This document shows positions 26,055 to 35,233 of a stretch of DNA of 64,000 bases, in pieces. The position numbers and the translations under genes are program-made. The notes under the pieces are model-generated. The model made no database searches. It saw only the letters and a program-made list of their open reading frames with translations, and had not been told where the DNA came from. Source of the DNA: ENR-C20 sp942493145 (GTDB lineage: Bacteria; Bacillota; Clostridia; Acetivibrionales; DTU013); contig OW818679.1 in the NCBI GenBank assembly GCA_942493145.1, forward strand, positions 2,976,001-3,040,000. Reading direction: 5' to 3'. The first letter of the stretch is position 1, and each line of letters starts with the position of its first letter.

Positions 26055-26093
26055 AAGCTGCCTGCCGTAACCTGGCGGTACGTCAGGCAGCTT
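26055..26093. repeat. Intergenic hairpin between dctP and the amidohydrolase
   Basis: Arms AAGCTGCCTG (26055-26064) and CAGGCAGCTT (26084-26093) pair perfectly, with further pairing inside. Only a short T-rich stretch follows on the minus strand, so it is probably a partial terminator or 3'-stabiliser that keeps the binding protein more abundant than the permeases, as is common in TRAP operons. Confidence 0.6.
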
Positions 26094-26117
26094 GATTCAG
26101 AAATTTACACTGAATAT

Positions 26118-27242
26118 TTATTTATCCTTGTATTTTTCAAGCAGTTCCATTGTCTTTGCTACCAGGCCGTCTGCGTCAATGCCTTTGGTTTTCAGGCCGG
26201 CCATCCAGGCTTCACGGGCCTTGACACCCAAATCAACAAACTTGGCTTGCTCTTCAGCTGGCAGTGTGTAGACTTCACCACCTGCAGTCTTGATTTTTCC
26301 GAAAACCTCAGTTTTAACCTCAGCCCATCTGTTGCCTACAACATCCAGCGCCCCATAGCCACTGTACTTATCCATTATTGCTTTGAGATCATCAGGAAGT
26401 TTTTCGTAGCTTTTCTTATTCATAACCAGGAAGTAGGGATTGACATGAATAGAGTAATCAAGGAAATATTTGCCCTTTTCATAAAACTTGAATGCATTTA
26501 CAACATCCCATCCGGTAGAGGTTACGCCTTCTATTACACCCTTTTCCATAGATGAATATACATCACCAATACCTATATTCATGGGGTTGGCACCTGCAAG
26601 CTTTGCCCATTCAGTAGGCGGGCCGCCGTTTACTCTTAAATTCATGCCTTTAATATCTTCAAGTGATCCGATTTTCTTTTTAATAGTAACCAAAGGAGCA
26701 TCGCAGTTGGTGTGAAGAAGAAGAACCTTAACATTTGACCATTCAGGTTTTAGAAAATCAGTTGAATCGTACAAATCCCACAAGGCATAGCTGGCTTGCA
26801 GAGATGATTTAATGCCGATGAATGGAAGTGCTATGGCATCAGTTGCAGGAAAAATTCCAGGGTAGAAGGATGGCAGACCCCAGCCTATGTCTACAGTTCC
26901 ATCTACAACCATATTGTATGTATCCTTGGGTCCACCCAGTGAACCTCCATGGAAGCAGTTGATTATTATCCGGCCGCCACTGGCTTCTTTAATTTCAGCA
27001 GCCCAGGCATCAAGGAATTTTGCAGTTGCACCAGTTGGTGAATCGTGGTTCTGGAGGTTGAATTCAAAGACTTCGCCAGAAGGCTTTGCAGCGGGTTCGG
27101 CAGAAGGAGCTGCAGCCTGCGATGATTCAGCAGAAGCAGTAGATGCGGGAGCTGATGCTGCAGGTGTTGTTCCGCCGCATGCGGTCAATACAAGAGAAAT
27201 TACCATCAAAATTCCCAGCAATGTGTAAATTCTTTTCTTCAT
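26118..27242 (-). CDS. dctP: TRAP transporter substrate-binding lipoprotein (DctP)
   Basis: 374 residues. A signal peptide ends in the lipobox L-T-A-C at C22, followed by an Ala/Ser/Pro-rich tether to about residue 55. The DctP fold follows, with L-R-V-N-G-G-P-P-T-E-W near 205, where the family keeps the substrate-anchoring Arg, and G-V-I-E-G-V-T-S-T near 235. It captures an organic acid outside the membrane and passes it to DctQM. It is first gene after the AraC regulator, in the same direction, behind a 193-bp gap. Confidence 0.93.
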   Translation of the reverse strand: MKKRIYTLLGILMVISLVLTACGGTTPAASAPASTASAESSQAAAPSAEPAAKPSGEVFEFNLQNHDSPTGATAKFLDAWAAEIKEASGGRIIINCFHGGSLGGPKDTYNMVVDGTVDIGWGLPSFYPGIFPATDAIALPFIGIKSSLQASYALWDLYDSTDFLKPEWSNVKVLLLHTNCDAPLVTIKKKIGSLEDIKGMNLRVNGGPPTEWAKLAGANPMNIGIGDVYSSMEKGVIEGVTSTGWDVVNAFKFYEKGKYFLDYSIHVNPYFLVMNKKSYEKLPDDLKAIMDKYSGYGALDVVGNRWAEVKTEVFGKIKTAGGEVYTLPAEEQAKFVDLGVKAREAWMAGLKTKGIDADGLVAKTMELLEKYKDK

Positions 27243-27435
27243 TTCTAATCCTCCCTGTTTTCATGAAATTATGATTCAATCTGGTTCCATTTGGTGCATT
27301 AACAAATATAAATCATATCTGAATCAATTATATGAAATCCATCTACATATTTCTTTGCATTTATAGGCTGAATTAATGCAAAAATTGCAACTGGATTTCA
27401 AAAACAGGAGATGTACCACTTCAAAACAGTTTTCT

Positions 27436-28320
27436 TTAGGATTTGTATTCATATATATAACTGTTGTTCTTTGCATATTTCAGGGGAGGCATTCCGTACG
27501 CCTTTTTAAAAGACCTTATAAAGTTGGAATAATCAATGAAGCCGCATTTTGAACATATTTCTGTTATGGACAGGTCTTCAGAGAGTAGGTCCTTTGCCAA
27601 AAGCAGCCTTTTCAGATGTATATATTGATGGATCGTATATCCGATGTTTTTTTTAAATGTGCGAAGGAGTTGATATTTGTCTATGTGGAACATCTTGGAA
27701 ACCGTTTCAAGGGAAAGGTCATTATCCAGATTCCCATTTATATAATTTAAAATGCTTTCAATGTTTTCGTCATAATCAATATCGGTCTCCAGATCCTCTC
27801 TTTTAATATTCAAATAAGTCTTGTTCAGATAAACAAGAAGCTCAATAATATAGATATCTCTGAGTATTTCATCCCCGAAATTTTTATCCGACTGCAGTTT
27901 CTCGAGTTTAAAAATAATGTTTTTGATATTGTCTTTCATATCCAGATTAGGCCTAAGTAAATTGGATTTATGGCCATTTCTCTGCTCAAAGCATGTGAAC
28001 AGGTTGGTATTTTCGGTGACATGCCTGGCAATGAATTCAGGAGATATGTATATAAGAATTCTTTCATATACAGTTGCAGGCTTGGTTATTGATTTATGAA
28101 GTTCCCCGTTGTTTACCAGTATGATGTCTCCAGGTTTCAGCTCATAGCTTTTGCCCTCAATGACATAAGTGACATTGCCTGATATAAGGTAGTATATTTC
28201 ATAATATGGGTGATAATGATCAGGAACTGCCTTTGATGACCAGTCCTTGAAATGATTCAACTCATAATCGCTTTTAATATGGTAGTCCATAATGGGATAA
28301 TTCAAAACTTCTAATTTCAT
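27436..28320 (-). CDS. AraC-family regulator of the TRAP/amidohydrolase operon
   Basis: 294 residues. N-terminal cupin (H-Y-H-P-Y-Y-E-I-Y-Y-L-I-S-G then L-K-P-G-D-I-I-L-V-N-N-G-E-L-H) and C-terminal AraC double helix-turn-helix (L-E-T-V-S-K-M-F-H-I-D-K-Y-Q-L-L-R-T-F-K-K ... C-G-F-I-D-Y-S-N-F-I-R-S-F-K-K-A-Y-G-M-P-P). The cupin presumably binds the imported compound. It lies upstream of dctP on the same strand with a separate intergenic region. Confidence 0.88.
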   Translation of the reverse strand: MKLEVLNYPIMDYHIKSDYELNHFKDWSSKAVPDHYHPYYEIYYLISGNVTYVIEGKSYELKPGDIILVNNGELHKSITKPATVYERILIYISPEFIARHVTENTNLFTCFEQRNGHKSNLLRPNLDMKDNIKNIIFKLEKLQSDKNFGDEILRDIYIIELLVYLNKTYLNIKREDLETDIDYDENIESILNYINGNLDNDLSLETVSKMFHIDKYQLLRTFKKNIGYTIHQYIHLKRLLLAKDLLSEDLSITEICSKCGFIDYSNFIRSFKKAYGMPPLKYAKNNSYIYEYKS

Positions 28321-28584
28321 ATTATCCTCCCTACCTGTATTATATTATCTATGCTGTTTACCAACCATATTATTGGGTCATCAGATGTATTTCATTATAT
28401 TACTAATATAATCATTAGTTTCTCTTATTATAAAATCTTACCATATTATTAGTAAAATTCAATAGTAATTTCAAATATATACACAGCTAACCCATGAATA
28501 TGTATTAAGTTAGGAGATGCGCTTTTGGGCATGTCAAAGTTATATCCCTGCCTGCGAATCATCATTCTAATTCATTATGAAAAG

Positions 28585-28626
28585 AAAAAGCAGAAAGTCA
28601 ATGAAATCATCAACTTTCTGCTTTTT
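28585..28626 (-). terminator. Terminator downstream of the tRNA-Pro fragment
   Basis: Fourteen-bp perfect arms (28585-28598 and 28613-28626, AAAAAGCAGAAAGT / ACTTTCTGCTTTTT). It directly follows the tRNA 3' end, so it is probably the original tRNA-Pro terminator, now separated from the intact gene by 8.4 kb. The rest of the 785-bp gap 28321-29105 holds only AT-rich DNA, the tRNA fragment and the XRE promoter. Confidence 0.75.
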
Positions 28627-28627
28627 C

Positions 28628-28688
28628 TGGTCGGAGCGAGAAGATTCGAACTTCCGGCCTCTTGGTCCCGAACCAAGCGCGCTACCAA
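28628..28688 (-). pseudogene. tRNA-Pro(CGG) 3' fragment, candidate att site
   Basis: These 61 bases are identical to 37108-37168, the 3' 61 nt of tRNA-Pro including the encoded CCA and the whole anticodon arm. The first 16 nt of the tRNA are replaced by sequence that cannot close the acceptor stem, so it is not a working tRNA. Orientation is the same as the intact gene and the intact gene's 3' end faces this copy, the arrangement left by integration at a tRNA. Confidence 0.85.
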
Positions 28689-29026
28689 CCGCACCTGTTT
28701 GACTACCCCAAAGGATAAGCATAAATATACGTTCAAGTCCTGTCATTCGTACTGTGTATTCACTATGGTTTTGATACAATTTGGCGAAATCCGCATTAAC
28801 ACTAAATTGTTATAACTCCGCTAAAAAGTATTTATTCAATCGTGAAACATAGGATTTAATGTAATATATTTTCTTTTATATGTTCTTTTTTATTATAATA
28901 TTAATTGGTCTCTTCTTTGTTTCTAAATACTTTTTTTGCTAAATACTGCCAAGTGTACCAGTATAGAATAATTGAAAACCATTCACAAAGAAGTCGTCGT
29001 TACACAAACAGTATGTGCTTATGTGT

Positions 29027-29087
29027 AAGGTTTACTTGACATGTTGAAATTGTATTTGCTATAATATCCGCAAGGTAAACCTGACAT
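29027..29087 (+). promoter_or_regulatory. XRE operon promoter with flanking direct-repeat operators
   Basis: TTGACA (29036-29041), 18-bp spacer, TATAAT (29060-29065). Two 16-bp direct repeats, AAGGTTTACTTGACAT (29027-29042) and AAGGTAAACCTGACAT (29072-29087), agree at 13 positions and bracket the promoter, one covering the -35 box and one just past the start. They are likely sites for the XRE protein encoded directly downstream. Confidence 0.6.
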
Positions 29088-29105
29088 ATATATGGAGGCA
29101 GTCCT

Positions 29106-29312
29106 ATGCAAAATAATGTAAAAAAGCTTCGGGAGGATCGCGGCCTTACTCAAAAAGAGCTGGGCGAGCTTGTGGGTGTTTCCCGCCAGGCCATTAATGC
29201 AATTGAAACCTGCAAGTTTGATCCGTCGATATGGCTTGCATATGATTTGGGGCGATTCTTCGGTGCATCCATTGAAGTACTATTTTTCTTCAAAGAGGAG
29301 GACAGGAAATGA
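29106..29312 (+). CDS. XRE-family helix-turn-helix regulator
   Basis: 68 residues, almost only the Cro/CI-type domain (L-T-Q-K-E-L-G-E-L-V-G-V-S-R-Q-A-I-N-A-I-E, then the typical Y-D-L-G-R-F-F-G-A-S-I-E-V-L-F). This is the YozG/YvaO-like class that usually pairs with a membrane protein; indeed its stop overlaps the start of the next gene by 4 bp. It probably represses its own operon through the direct repeats at 29027-29087. Confidence 0.88.
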   Translation: MQNNVKKLREDRGLTQKELGELVGVSRQAINAIETCKFDPSIWLAYDLGRFFGASIEVLFFFKEEDRK

Positions 29313-29776
29313 TACGCATCCTTAAACATCCCTTAACCAATGCGGTATGTATAAGTATATTTACATCCTTCTATGGGCTGATCTTCATCGCAACCTCCGG
29401 ACATATCGAGTTCGGGAATTTGCTCTATTACTGTGATACAAAACGAACAGCCAATGCCTTTTGGGAAGGCTGGAGCAATTTTCTTGCTTCCGGATATCAT
29501 TCATATATTGCCTATGGAATGATAGCAATTACCGTTTTGGTCGTCGTCCTGCTGTTGCTGCGGCGCCATCCTTACGACGAGTATCATACCTCTTTGCTTA
29601 TTCAATGCCTTGCTGTTGCTGCTGTGCTTACGCTTATCGCCATAGCAATCTTCTACCTCTTGATCTTAAGCGAATCCAACGGCATTGTCGAAAAGTTCAC
29701 GTTCTTCATTGTAATACATTGGACGACGGTAGTGTTGGCTGACCTTGTCTATTTGCTTTTATGCAGGTGGAAATAA
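29309..29776 (+). CDS. Four-helix membrane protein paired with the XRE regulator
   Basis: 155 residues with four predicted membrane helices (about 12-30, 67-86, 97-119, 131-152). No catalytic motif. Translationally coupled to the XRE gene (ATGA overlap) and 3 bp before the radical SAM gene. Such proteins often sense membrane stress or modulate the small regulator; function unknown. Confidence 0.6.
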   Translation: MIRILKHPLTNAVCISIFTSFYGLIFIATSGHIEFGNLLYYCDTKRTANAFWEGWSNFLASGYHSYIAYGMIAITVLVVVLLLLRRHPYDEYHTSLLIQCLAVAAVLTLIAIAIFYLLILSESNGIVEKFTFFIVIHWTTVVLADLVYLLLCRWK

Positions 29777-29779
29777 GAT

Positions 29780-31117
29780 ATGCTAATTATACTCATTCAA
29801 CCAAAAATGAATAAGCGGCCAATGGACACCGATCTCAAGACCCGCATGTCACCTTCGCTTGCTCTATTGACTCTTATGCGGCTTACACCAAAAGAGCATG
29901 AGGTGGTCATAGTGAACGAAAACATTGAGAGTATTGATTTCAACTGTGAGGCTGACCTTGTAGGCATATCGATTACTCTGGATGTGCTGCCGCGTGCCTG
30001 CAGTATTGCCGATGAGTTCCGGAAACGTGGAGTCGCTGTAGTGGCAGGAGGTATACATGTCACCTGCAGTCCTGAGGACTGCCTCCGTTATTTTGACGCA
30101 ATTTGTATTGGCACTGCCGAGCGGATATGGGCACGTTTGGTTGAGGATGTTCTAAAGAACAACTTGCAAAAGGTATACCATGACATGGATAACTTTCGAG
30201 GCAACGAGATTGCATCTCCAATGTACGGTAATCTTGATAAAAGCAAGTATCTTTACACCAATGTGATTTCTACGAGCCGTGGATGCCCCAATCGATGCGA
30301 CTTTTGTTATAATAGCTCCCAAAACAGGTTTTACGTCCAACGTCCTATTGCAGATGTGGTTCATGATATCAAGTCACTTGAAACACGTCATGTGCTATTC
30401 ATTGATGACAACTTTATCGGAGTACCATCCTATACCAGCGAGTTGCTCTGTGAAATTCAGGTTCTGAATCTAAAGTGGAGTGCTGCTGTAACAACAAGGA
30501 TACTCGACTATCCGGATCTTCTCGATTTGATGGCGGAGACGGGTTGCCAGAGCTTGTTTATTGGATTTGAGTCCATAAACAATACCGCCCTTCAAGGAGT
30601 AAATAAGGATAATCAATTTGAAAAATATGAAAAGCTTGTTCAGGCCATTCACAGCCGGGGCATTATGATAAATGCCAGTATGGTGTTTGGGCTTGATGGT
30701 GATGGTCCGGATGTCTTTGCAGCAACACTTGATTGGCTGGAAAAAAATCGCATTGAAACGCTGACTTCTCATATCCTTACGCCTTACCCTGGCACAACAT
30801 TGTATCGCAGAATGGAAGAGTCCGGACGTATCACAGACCATAACCTGTCAAAATACAACACGGCACATGTGGTTTTTAAACCTCAAGGCATGACGGCAGA
30901 GGAGTTGTATAATGGCTACCTATGGATGTACCGGGAGTTTTATTCTCTTCGCAGCATTATTCGCCGGATGCCGGAACATAAAGCACAGAGAAAGTCTTAT
31001 ATGCTGTTTAATCTGTTCTACCGTAAGTTCGGGAGATTCACCTCAGCACTGTCACGGTTTGTACCCATGCGGGTGTTAGGGCGTATCGCTTTGTGGATTT
31101 CTTATCGTAATAAATAG
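29780..31117 (+). CDS. B12-binding-domain radical SAM protein
   Basis: 445 residues. N-terminal cobalamin-binding-like Rossmann domain (1-140), then the radical SAM cluster C169-x3-C173-x2-C176 in R-G-C-P-N-R-C-D-F-C-Y, F-I-D-D-N-F for the following strand, and a C-terminal helical region. The B12 His motif is not obvious. Enzymes of this class (HpnR/BchE/P-methylase group) methylate or rearrange unreactive carbons, often in lipids or tetrapyrroles. It ends the XRE/membrane-protein operon, so its expression is controlled by the small regulator. Substrate unknown. Confidence 0.85.
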   Translation: MLIILIQPKMNKRPMDTDLKTRMSPSLALLTLMRLTPKEHEVVIVNENIESIDFNCEADLVGISITLDVLPRACSIADEFRKRGVAVVAGGIHVTCSPEDCLRYFDAICIGTAERIWARLVEDVLKNNLQKVYHDMDNFRGNEIASPMYGNLDKSKYLYTNVISTSRGCPNRCDFCYNSSQNRFYVQRPIADVVHDIKSLETRHVLFIDDNFIGVPSYTSELLCEIQVLNLKWSAAVTTRILDYPDLLDLMAETGCQSLFIGFESINNTALQGVNKDNQFEKYEKLVQAIHSRGIMINASMVFGLDGDGPDVFAATLDWLEKNRIETLTSHILTPYPGTTLYRRMEESGRITDHNLSKYNTAHVVFKPQGMTAEELYNGYLWMYREFYSLRSIIRRMPEHKAQRKSYMLFNLFYRKFGRFTSALSRFVPMRVLGRIALWISYRNK

Positions 31118-31212
31118 CAATACCTCCTTAAATGATTTTTTTGTTGGGTTTTCATTCAAGTTTTTCTGCTTTTGGTATAAGTTAAGGCAGGCGCATTTTT
31201 TTGTAAAATACA

Positions 31213-31261
31213 TAATGCGACTACCGCATATAACTCCTGGCTATATGCGGTAGTCGCATTA
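31213..31261. repeat. Perfect 20-bp inverted repeat
   Basis: TAATGCGACTACCGCATATA (31213-31232) is the exact reverse complement of 31242-31261, with a 9-base loop. It follows the radical SAM gene by 95 bp and faces the LysR remnant. There is no clear T tract on either side, so it may be a bidirectional terminator of unusual type, a protein-binding dyad or a relic of a small mobile element. The rest of the gap 31118-31487 holds only the LysR remnant. Confidence 0.75.
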
Positions 31262-31274
31262 CTTAAAAAGAATT

Positions 31275-31466
31275 CTATAAGTCTGTTATTCGAATTGCTT
31301 TAGATGAATGTGATGATACTTTATCATTTTCAAATAAAATATGTGCATGAAAAAATCCAACGCCGATACCTTCATCAATACATTTGAGAATCATTTTACT
31401 TTCATTGCTTTCCAATATTAACTGAAGGTATCGTGTTCTGTTTTGTAAGATACCGGAAGCCTGCAA
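31275..31466 (-). pseudogene. LysR C-terminal remnant
   Basis: The 63 codons read ...L-E-S-N-E-S-K-M-I-L-K-C-I-D-E-G-I-G-V-G-F-F-H-A-H-I-L..., resembling the last third of LysR inducer-binding domains (the S-N-E-A-I-K-x-A-V-x-A-G-x-G-I-x-F segment). No helix-turn-helix part exists upstream. Probably the tail of a deleted regulator of the neighbouring cassette. Confidence 0.4.
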
Positions 31467-31487
31467 GAGTTATGCTGCTGCAACATT

Positions 31488-32129
31488 TTATTTATTGTCT
31501 GGGGGAGGTGGTGGCATCGTTACAACTTCGGCGCCAAAGTGCCAGTCATGATATTTCTTGAGCAAATCATAAGGCATTCTGGTGGCTATGTACATGAACA
31601 CCTCTGTTTTAGCCAGATAATCCATTGGAGTGGTTTCATCATATACTGCTTTGAGAACAACGCCACCCAGCAGTGAAATCATAGTTGGCCGGACAGAGTC
31701 AACCCATTCCTTGATATCCTTGGCGTTCTTGCTATCACCGTACATATAATTATAGAATCCTAGCAGTATATGAAACGGAACGATGTCTGTAAAAATGGGG
31801 ACCATTATTTCCGCTCTCTCTTTGGCGCTAACAGGCTTGGCATCATTAAAGCATTTTTCCAGCATCGGGAATACCCTTCCCTGCAAAGCCGGCATGCTGG
31901 TATCCATAAACTCCTTATAGCTGTGTGGGACATGTTCGCCTTCAAATTTCCATCTGTAATAATTACCTGTCATCATATAGGGGTACGTACAAATAATGCC
32001 TTTGGCATACGCCAGCTTTTCCTCGGTCGTCATTGCTGCCTTAGGGTCAAAGAATTTTACAATGTCCGGCCCTGACATACCAATATGGCCGAACATGTCA
32101 CTGCTGATAAACTCACTGATTTTCTTCAT
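31488..32129 (-). CDS. Uncharacterised protein of the FAD-reductase cassette
   Basis: 213 residues from ATG 32129 behind AGGAGG. No family recognised. It is mostly helical by appearance, without membrane helices; it has an aromatic-rich segment (Y-P-Y-M-M-T-G-N-Y-Y-R-W-K-F-E-G-E-H-V-P) and ends in a run of prolines (M-P-P-P-P-P-D-N-K). It lies downstream of the FAD enzyme and MFS transporter on the same strand but beyond a terminator (32353-32397), so it may have its own promoter. It could be a partner of the flavoprotein. Confidence 0.6.
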   Translation of the reverse strand: MKKISEFISSDMFGHIGMSGPDIVKFFDPKAAMTTEEKLAYAKGIICTYPYMMTGNYYRWKFEGEHVPHSYKEFMDTSMPALQGRVFPMLEKCFNDAKPVSAKERAEIMVPIFTDIVPFHILLGFYNYMYGDSKNAKDIKEWVDSVRPTMISLLGGVVLKAVYDETTPMDYLAKTEVFMYIATRMPYDLLKKYHDWHFGAEVVTMPPPPPDNK

Positions 32130-32352
32130 TTTATAGCCTCCTAAAATAAATTTCCACCCATAAATAAACCTTTTATAAATATCCTTCATCTCATCCCCAA
32201 GCTCTTAAAATCAGTCAACCTGATGGAGGGACGGAGTCTGGGTCGTCAATTACACCATACCCTTCGGGGACTGCAGGCATCAACGCTATAGCTGCCCCCC
32301 GTATTGCCTTTTATATACACATGCATATATTGAGCGGTTGTCAAAACTACAA

Positions 32353-32397
32353 AACAAGATGTGGCCTCAGCACCCGATGCTTAATCCACATCTTGTT
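32353..32397 (-). terminator. Terminator after the FAD-reductase gene
   Basis: Arms AACAAGATGTGG (32353-32364) and its complement (32386-32397) form a 12-bp stem; on the minus strand TTTTG follows. The 314-bp gap 32130-32443 otherwise contains a 31-codon frame (32310-32215) that I cannot assign. Confidence 0.7.
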
Positions 32398-32443
32398 CAT
32401 TCGTATACTTTAGTTTAATAATTTATTATCTGGCCGGTAATTG

Positions 32444-33859
32444 CTATCGAATACAGGTCGAAATATATTTTTCTGCATTTTCTCCGGCTATTCTTCCGCA
32501 ATTTATGGAGAGACCAAGTGCACTGCCAAAAAGATGATAGTCATAGCCTTGCCAACCACTAGTGATTGCGCCTCCTGCATAAAAACCGGGAATAGGGTTT
32601 TGTTCCTTATCGAGTACCTCCATATGTTCATTCACTCTGACCGGGCCAAAGGTATCAATCAACAGTGGGATGAATTTTAATGCATAGAAAGGTGGTTTTA
32701 TCAATGGTATCAGTGTTTCCTGAGGTTTGCCGAATAGACGATCCCTGCCTTCGCAGAAGGAATTATATTCCGCGACTTCAGTTTTCAGCACTTCCGGATC
32801 AGCTCCAATCCATCTTGCAATTTCATACCAGCTATCGGCCACCTTGCTCCACTCACCGCTATTAGCTTCCTCAATGAGTCTTTCCCTAAGGTTTAATGAA
32901 CCTGGCGCAGTCATGACAAACGGACTTGGATTGTCTATAATACTTTGAATGTGATCATCGTCAAACAAGGCAAACCCTACTTTTCCTGGTTGTAACAACA
33001 ATGCGTTGGTGGATGCATTATCATGGGAAACAGTTTCATCGACAAAACGCCGACCGAATTTATTGACCCATATGGAGGCTTCAAATGCAGCACGGTTTGG
33101 CATATCCTTTCCTGTCTTGAAGCTGTAGCCGGTTTCCCTGCACAAAGTACAATAATCTTCAAGATAAGCGCCTGCATCTTCTGCAAGCTTAATGCCACCG
33201 CCCATAAGAGGTACCGCATCTGTATTGTAAATATCATCATAATAATGAGGGAAGTACTTCTTCAGCAATTCCTTGTTTCCTGGAAAGCCTCCGGTAGTAA
33301 GAATAACAGTTTTGGCATTGATTTGAAGCTCTTCACCATCTTTATTTACTGCCGATACTCCAGATATTTTTCCATCGGAGCCACGCAATATTTTTTTAAC
33401 ATCAATATTGGTTAATATTTCTCCCCCACCGGCTTTGACCTTTCCGACCATTAGCTTTATAACACGGCTGTATCCGCCGACAGGTCCGGTAAGATTGGCC
33501 AGTATATGAGCGTTCATGTTATAATCAAATTTTTCGCCCAGACTTTCCAACCAGTTAATGGTCTCTCCCGATTTGTCTATCAAAGCTCTTAACACCCTGG
33601 GATTTACCCTGTCATAGTGATGAAAAGCCATTGTTTCTTTAAATACATCATCTGCAGTTCTTTTGTCACCTTTTTCCTTCTGAAGACGGCTTTCTACTCC
33701 GAAAAGGAATCCGCCGGCCATATTGGCATTTCCGCCGACAGTATGGCGATTATCAATTACAACAACTCCATTTGCTCCTTTTTCTATTGCAGTCAATGCT
33801 GCAGGCATACCAGCTCCGCCACCACCAATGATTACAATATTTGCATCAATTTTACCCAT
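32444..33859 (-). CDS. FAD-dependent fumarate-reductase-like flavoprotein
   Basis: 471 residues from ATG 33859. N-terminal dinucleotide motif I-V-I-I-G-G-G-G-A-G-M-P-A-A, then G-G-N-A-N-M-A-G-G (FAD), and late F-Y-A-G-G-A-I-T-S-G-W-Q-G-Y near 435, the flavocytochrome c/3-ketosteroid-dehydrogenase family layout. Such enzymes reduce or desaturate C=C bonds next to a carbonyl. There is no heme or signal peptide. It shares an operon with an MFS transporter (49-bp gap) and a PucR regulator lies upstream, so it likely processes the imported compound. Confidence 0.85.
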   Translation of the reverse strand: MGKIDANIVIIGGGGAGMPAALTAIEKGANGVVVIDNRHTVGGNANMAGGFLFGVESRLQKEKGDKRTADDVFKETMAFHHYDRVNPRVLRALIDKSGETINWLESLGEKFDYNMNAHILANLTGPVGGYSRVIKLMVGKVKAGGGEILTNIDVKKILRGSDGKISGVSAVNKDGEELQINAKTVILTTGGFPGNKELLKKYFPHYYDDIYNTDAVPLMGGGIKLAEDAGAYLEDYCTLCRETGYSFKTGKDMPNRAAFEASIWVNKFGRRFVDETVSHDNASTNALLLQPGKVGFALFDDDHIQSIIDNPSPFVMTAPGSLNLRERLIEEANSGEWSKVADSWYEIARWIGADPEVLKTEVAEYNSFCEGRDRLFGKPQETLIPLIKPPFYALKFIPLLIDTFGPVRVNEHMEVLDKEQNPIPGFYAGGAITSGWQGYDYHLFGSALGLSINCGRIAGENAEKYISTCIR

Positions 33860-33907
33860 AATAAATAGCACCTCGTTCTATTTGTGAAAATGTCAAAACT
33901 AATCAAA

Positions 33908-35233
33908 TTATCTGGGCATCCTTACAGCATTAGTATCGGCGACAATAGTCTCAGCAGGTGCTTTCAGGAATAGTGCCAGAATAAATCCAAGCACGCTTCC
34001 CACTCCGACAATAATAAACGATAAATTGTAATTACCCGTCGACTTAAGTGCAAGCGAGCCGACCGATACGCCAATAGCTGCTGCAAAGAAGCCTACGCTC
34101 ATCCATAATCCGACTGCCCTACCAATAAGGTGAGGCGGAAAAATCTTTGCTGCAAATGCATTTATTGTAACCGAGATAAACGGATTCCCAAAACCAGCCA
34201 GCAGCATTATCGGTATCAGGATACCGAGTGATTGGTTGATTCCTTTAAATGCAATAGCTGAGTAGCAAACAGCGCTAAGAAACCATCCTATCAAAATAAC
34301 ACTTCTGTTTTTACCTTTGAATATGTTATCTACAAGAATACCTCCAAGTACAGGGCCGATTATACCAGCTATTGATGCAACAGAACTAATCCTCCCTGAC
34401 CCCACTGCATCATAGCCTGCGCCAAGAGGTGCTCCTGCTGCAAGAAATGATGGAGATAAATCATTAAATGCATTTCCAACCCAGAAGGAAGCAGCGGTAA
34501 TAGCCATACCAACCCAGAATACCGGCAGCTTGAACAAGCCCGTCAGTGAATTAGCCTGGACAACAGATGCATCTGGTTCGGCATTCAATGAAGGCAATGA
34601 TGGAACATACTTTCTGGAAAGTATTGCTACAGTTATTGCTAATATTAATAATACTATTGGGAAAACAGCTATCCATGATACGCCGGTTACCCAATTACCC
34701 GCCATCTTTGCAAAAACCGGACCAATATTTAAACCAAGCATTATCCCAAGTCCCATTCCAATACCTTGTATCCCCATCGCTTTACCAAATTCTTCTTTGG
34801 GGAACCATATTGCAATGGCAGGAGTTATAGTCGCAGTGAAAAGTGCACCGCCAATTCCTTGAATAATTCTTACTGCAGTAAGCCCTGAAAGAGAAGTTGC
34901 AAATATCGTCAAAGTAATAAAAGTTAGTGCAGTTATTGCTAAGCTTGTAATCATTAAAGTAAATATTCCGAATTTGTCAACAAGAAATCCGCCGAACAGC
35001 AAACCAATTGCAGCCATAAATAACATCAAACCCAGTACTGCAAAGGCTATTGAGCCTATAGCTTTACCAAACTCCGGATCCATCGGACCTGCTAAATTAG
35101 GATAAAAACTGTGCACCATATCAGGAATCAAAGGTGCGAAACCCATAGTCGTAATGCCTGCGACTATCTGACCGCCAAGAATTGCTAAAAGTATCATCCA
35201 GCGAAAATTCGGGTATTTCAGAGTAGTGTCCAT
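33908..35233 (-). CDS. Major facilitator superfamily transporter
   Basis: 441 residues, twelve hydrophobic helices. The loop after helix 2 reads G-G-F-L-V-D-K-F-G, the MFS signature position, and helix 4-5 has R-I-I-Q-G-I-G-G-A-L-F-T-A-T. It resembles the organic-anion/nitrate-like MFS branch. It should import (or export) the substrate of the FAD enzyme encoded just downstream. Confidence 0.88.
   Translation of the reverse strand: MDTTLKYPNFRWMILLAILGGQIVAGITTMGFAPLIPDMVHSFYPNLAGPMDPEFGKAIGSIAFAVLGLMLFMAAIGLLFGGFLVDKFGIFTLMITSLAITALTFITLTIFATSLSGLTAVRIIQGIGGALFTATITPAIAIWFPKEEFGKAMGIQGIGMGLGIMLGLNIGPVFAKMAGNWVTGVSWIAVFPIVLLILAITVAILSRKYVPSLPSLNAEPDASVVQANSLTGLFKLPVFWVGMAITAASFWVGNAFNDLSPSFLAAGAPLGAGYDAVGSGRISSVASIAGIIGPVLGGILVDNIFKGKNRSVILIGWFLSAVCYSAIAFKGINQSLGILIPIMLLAGFGNPFISVTINAFAAKIFPPHLIGRAVGLWMSVGFFAAAIGVSVGSLALKSTGNYNLSFIIVGVGSVLGFILALFLKAPAETIVADTNAVRMPR

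Noticed and set aside
28567..28779. 70-codon minus-strand frame over the tRNA fragment
   Set aside because: It is a by-product of reading tRNA-Pro sequence (S-A-L-G-S-G-P-R-G-R-K-F-E-S-S-R), a common false gene at tRNA loci.
32215..32310. 31-codon minus-strand frame between the FAD gene and the 213-residue protein gene
   Set aside because: Begins right after a stop, has no start with a ribosome site, and no family could be recognised; perhaps a remnant but unsupported.
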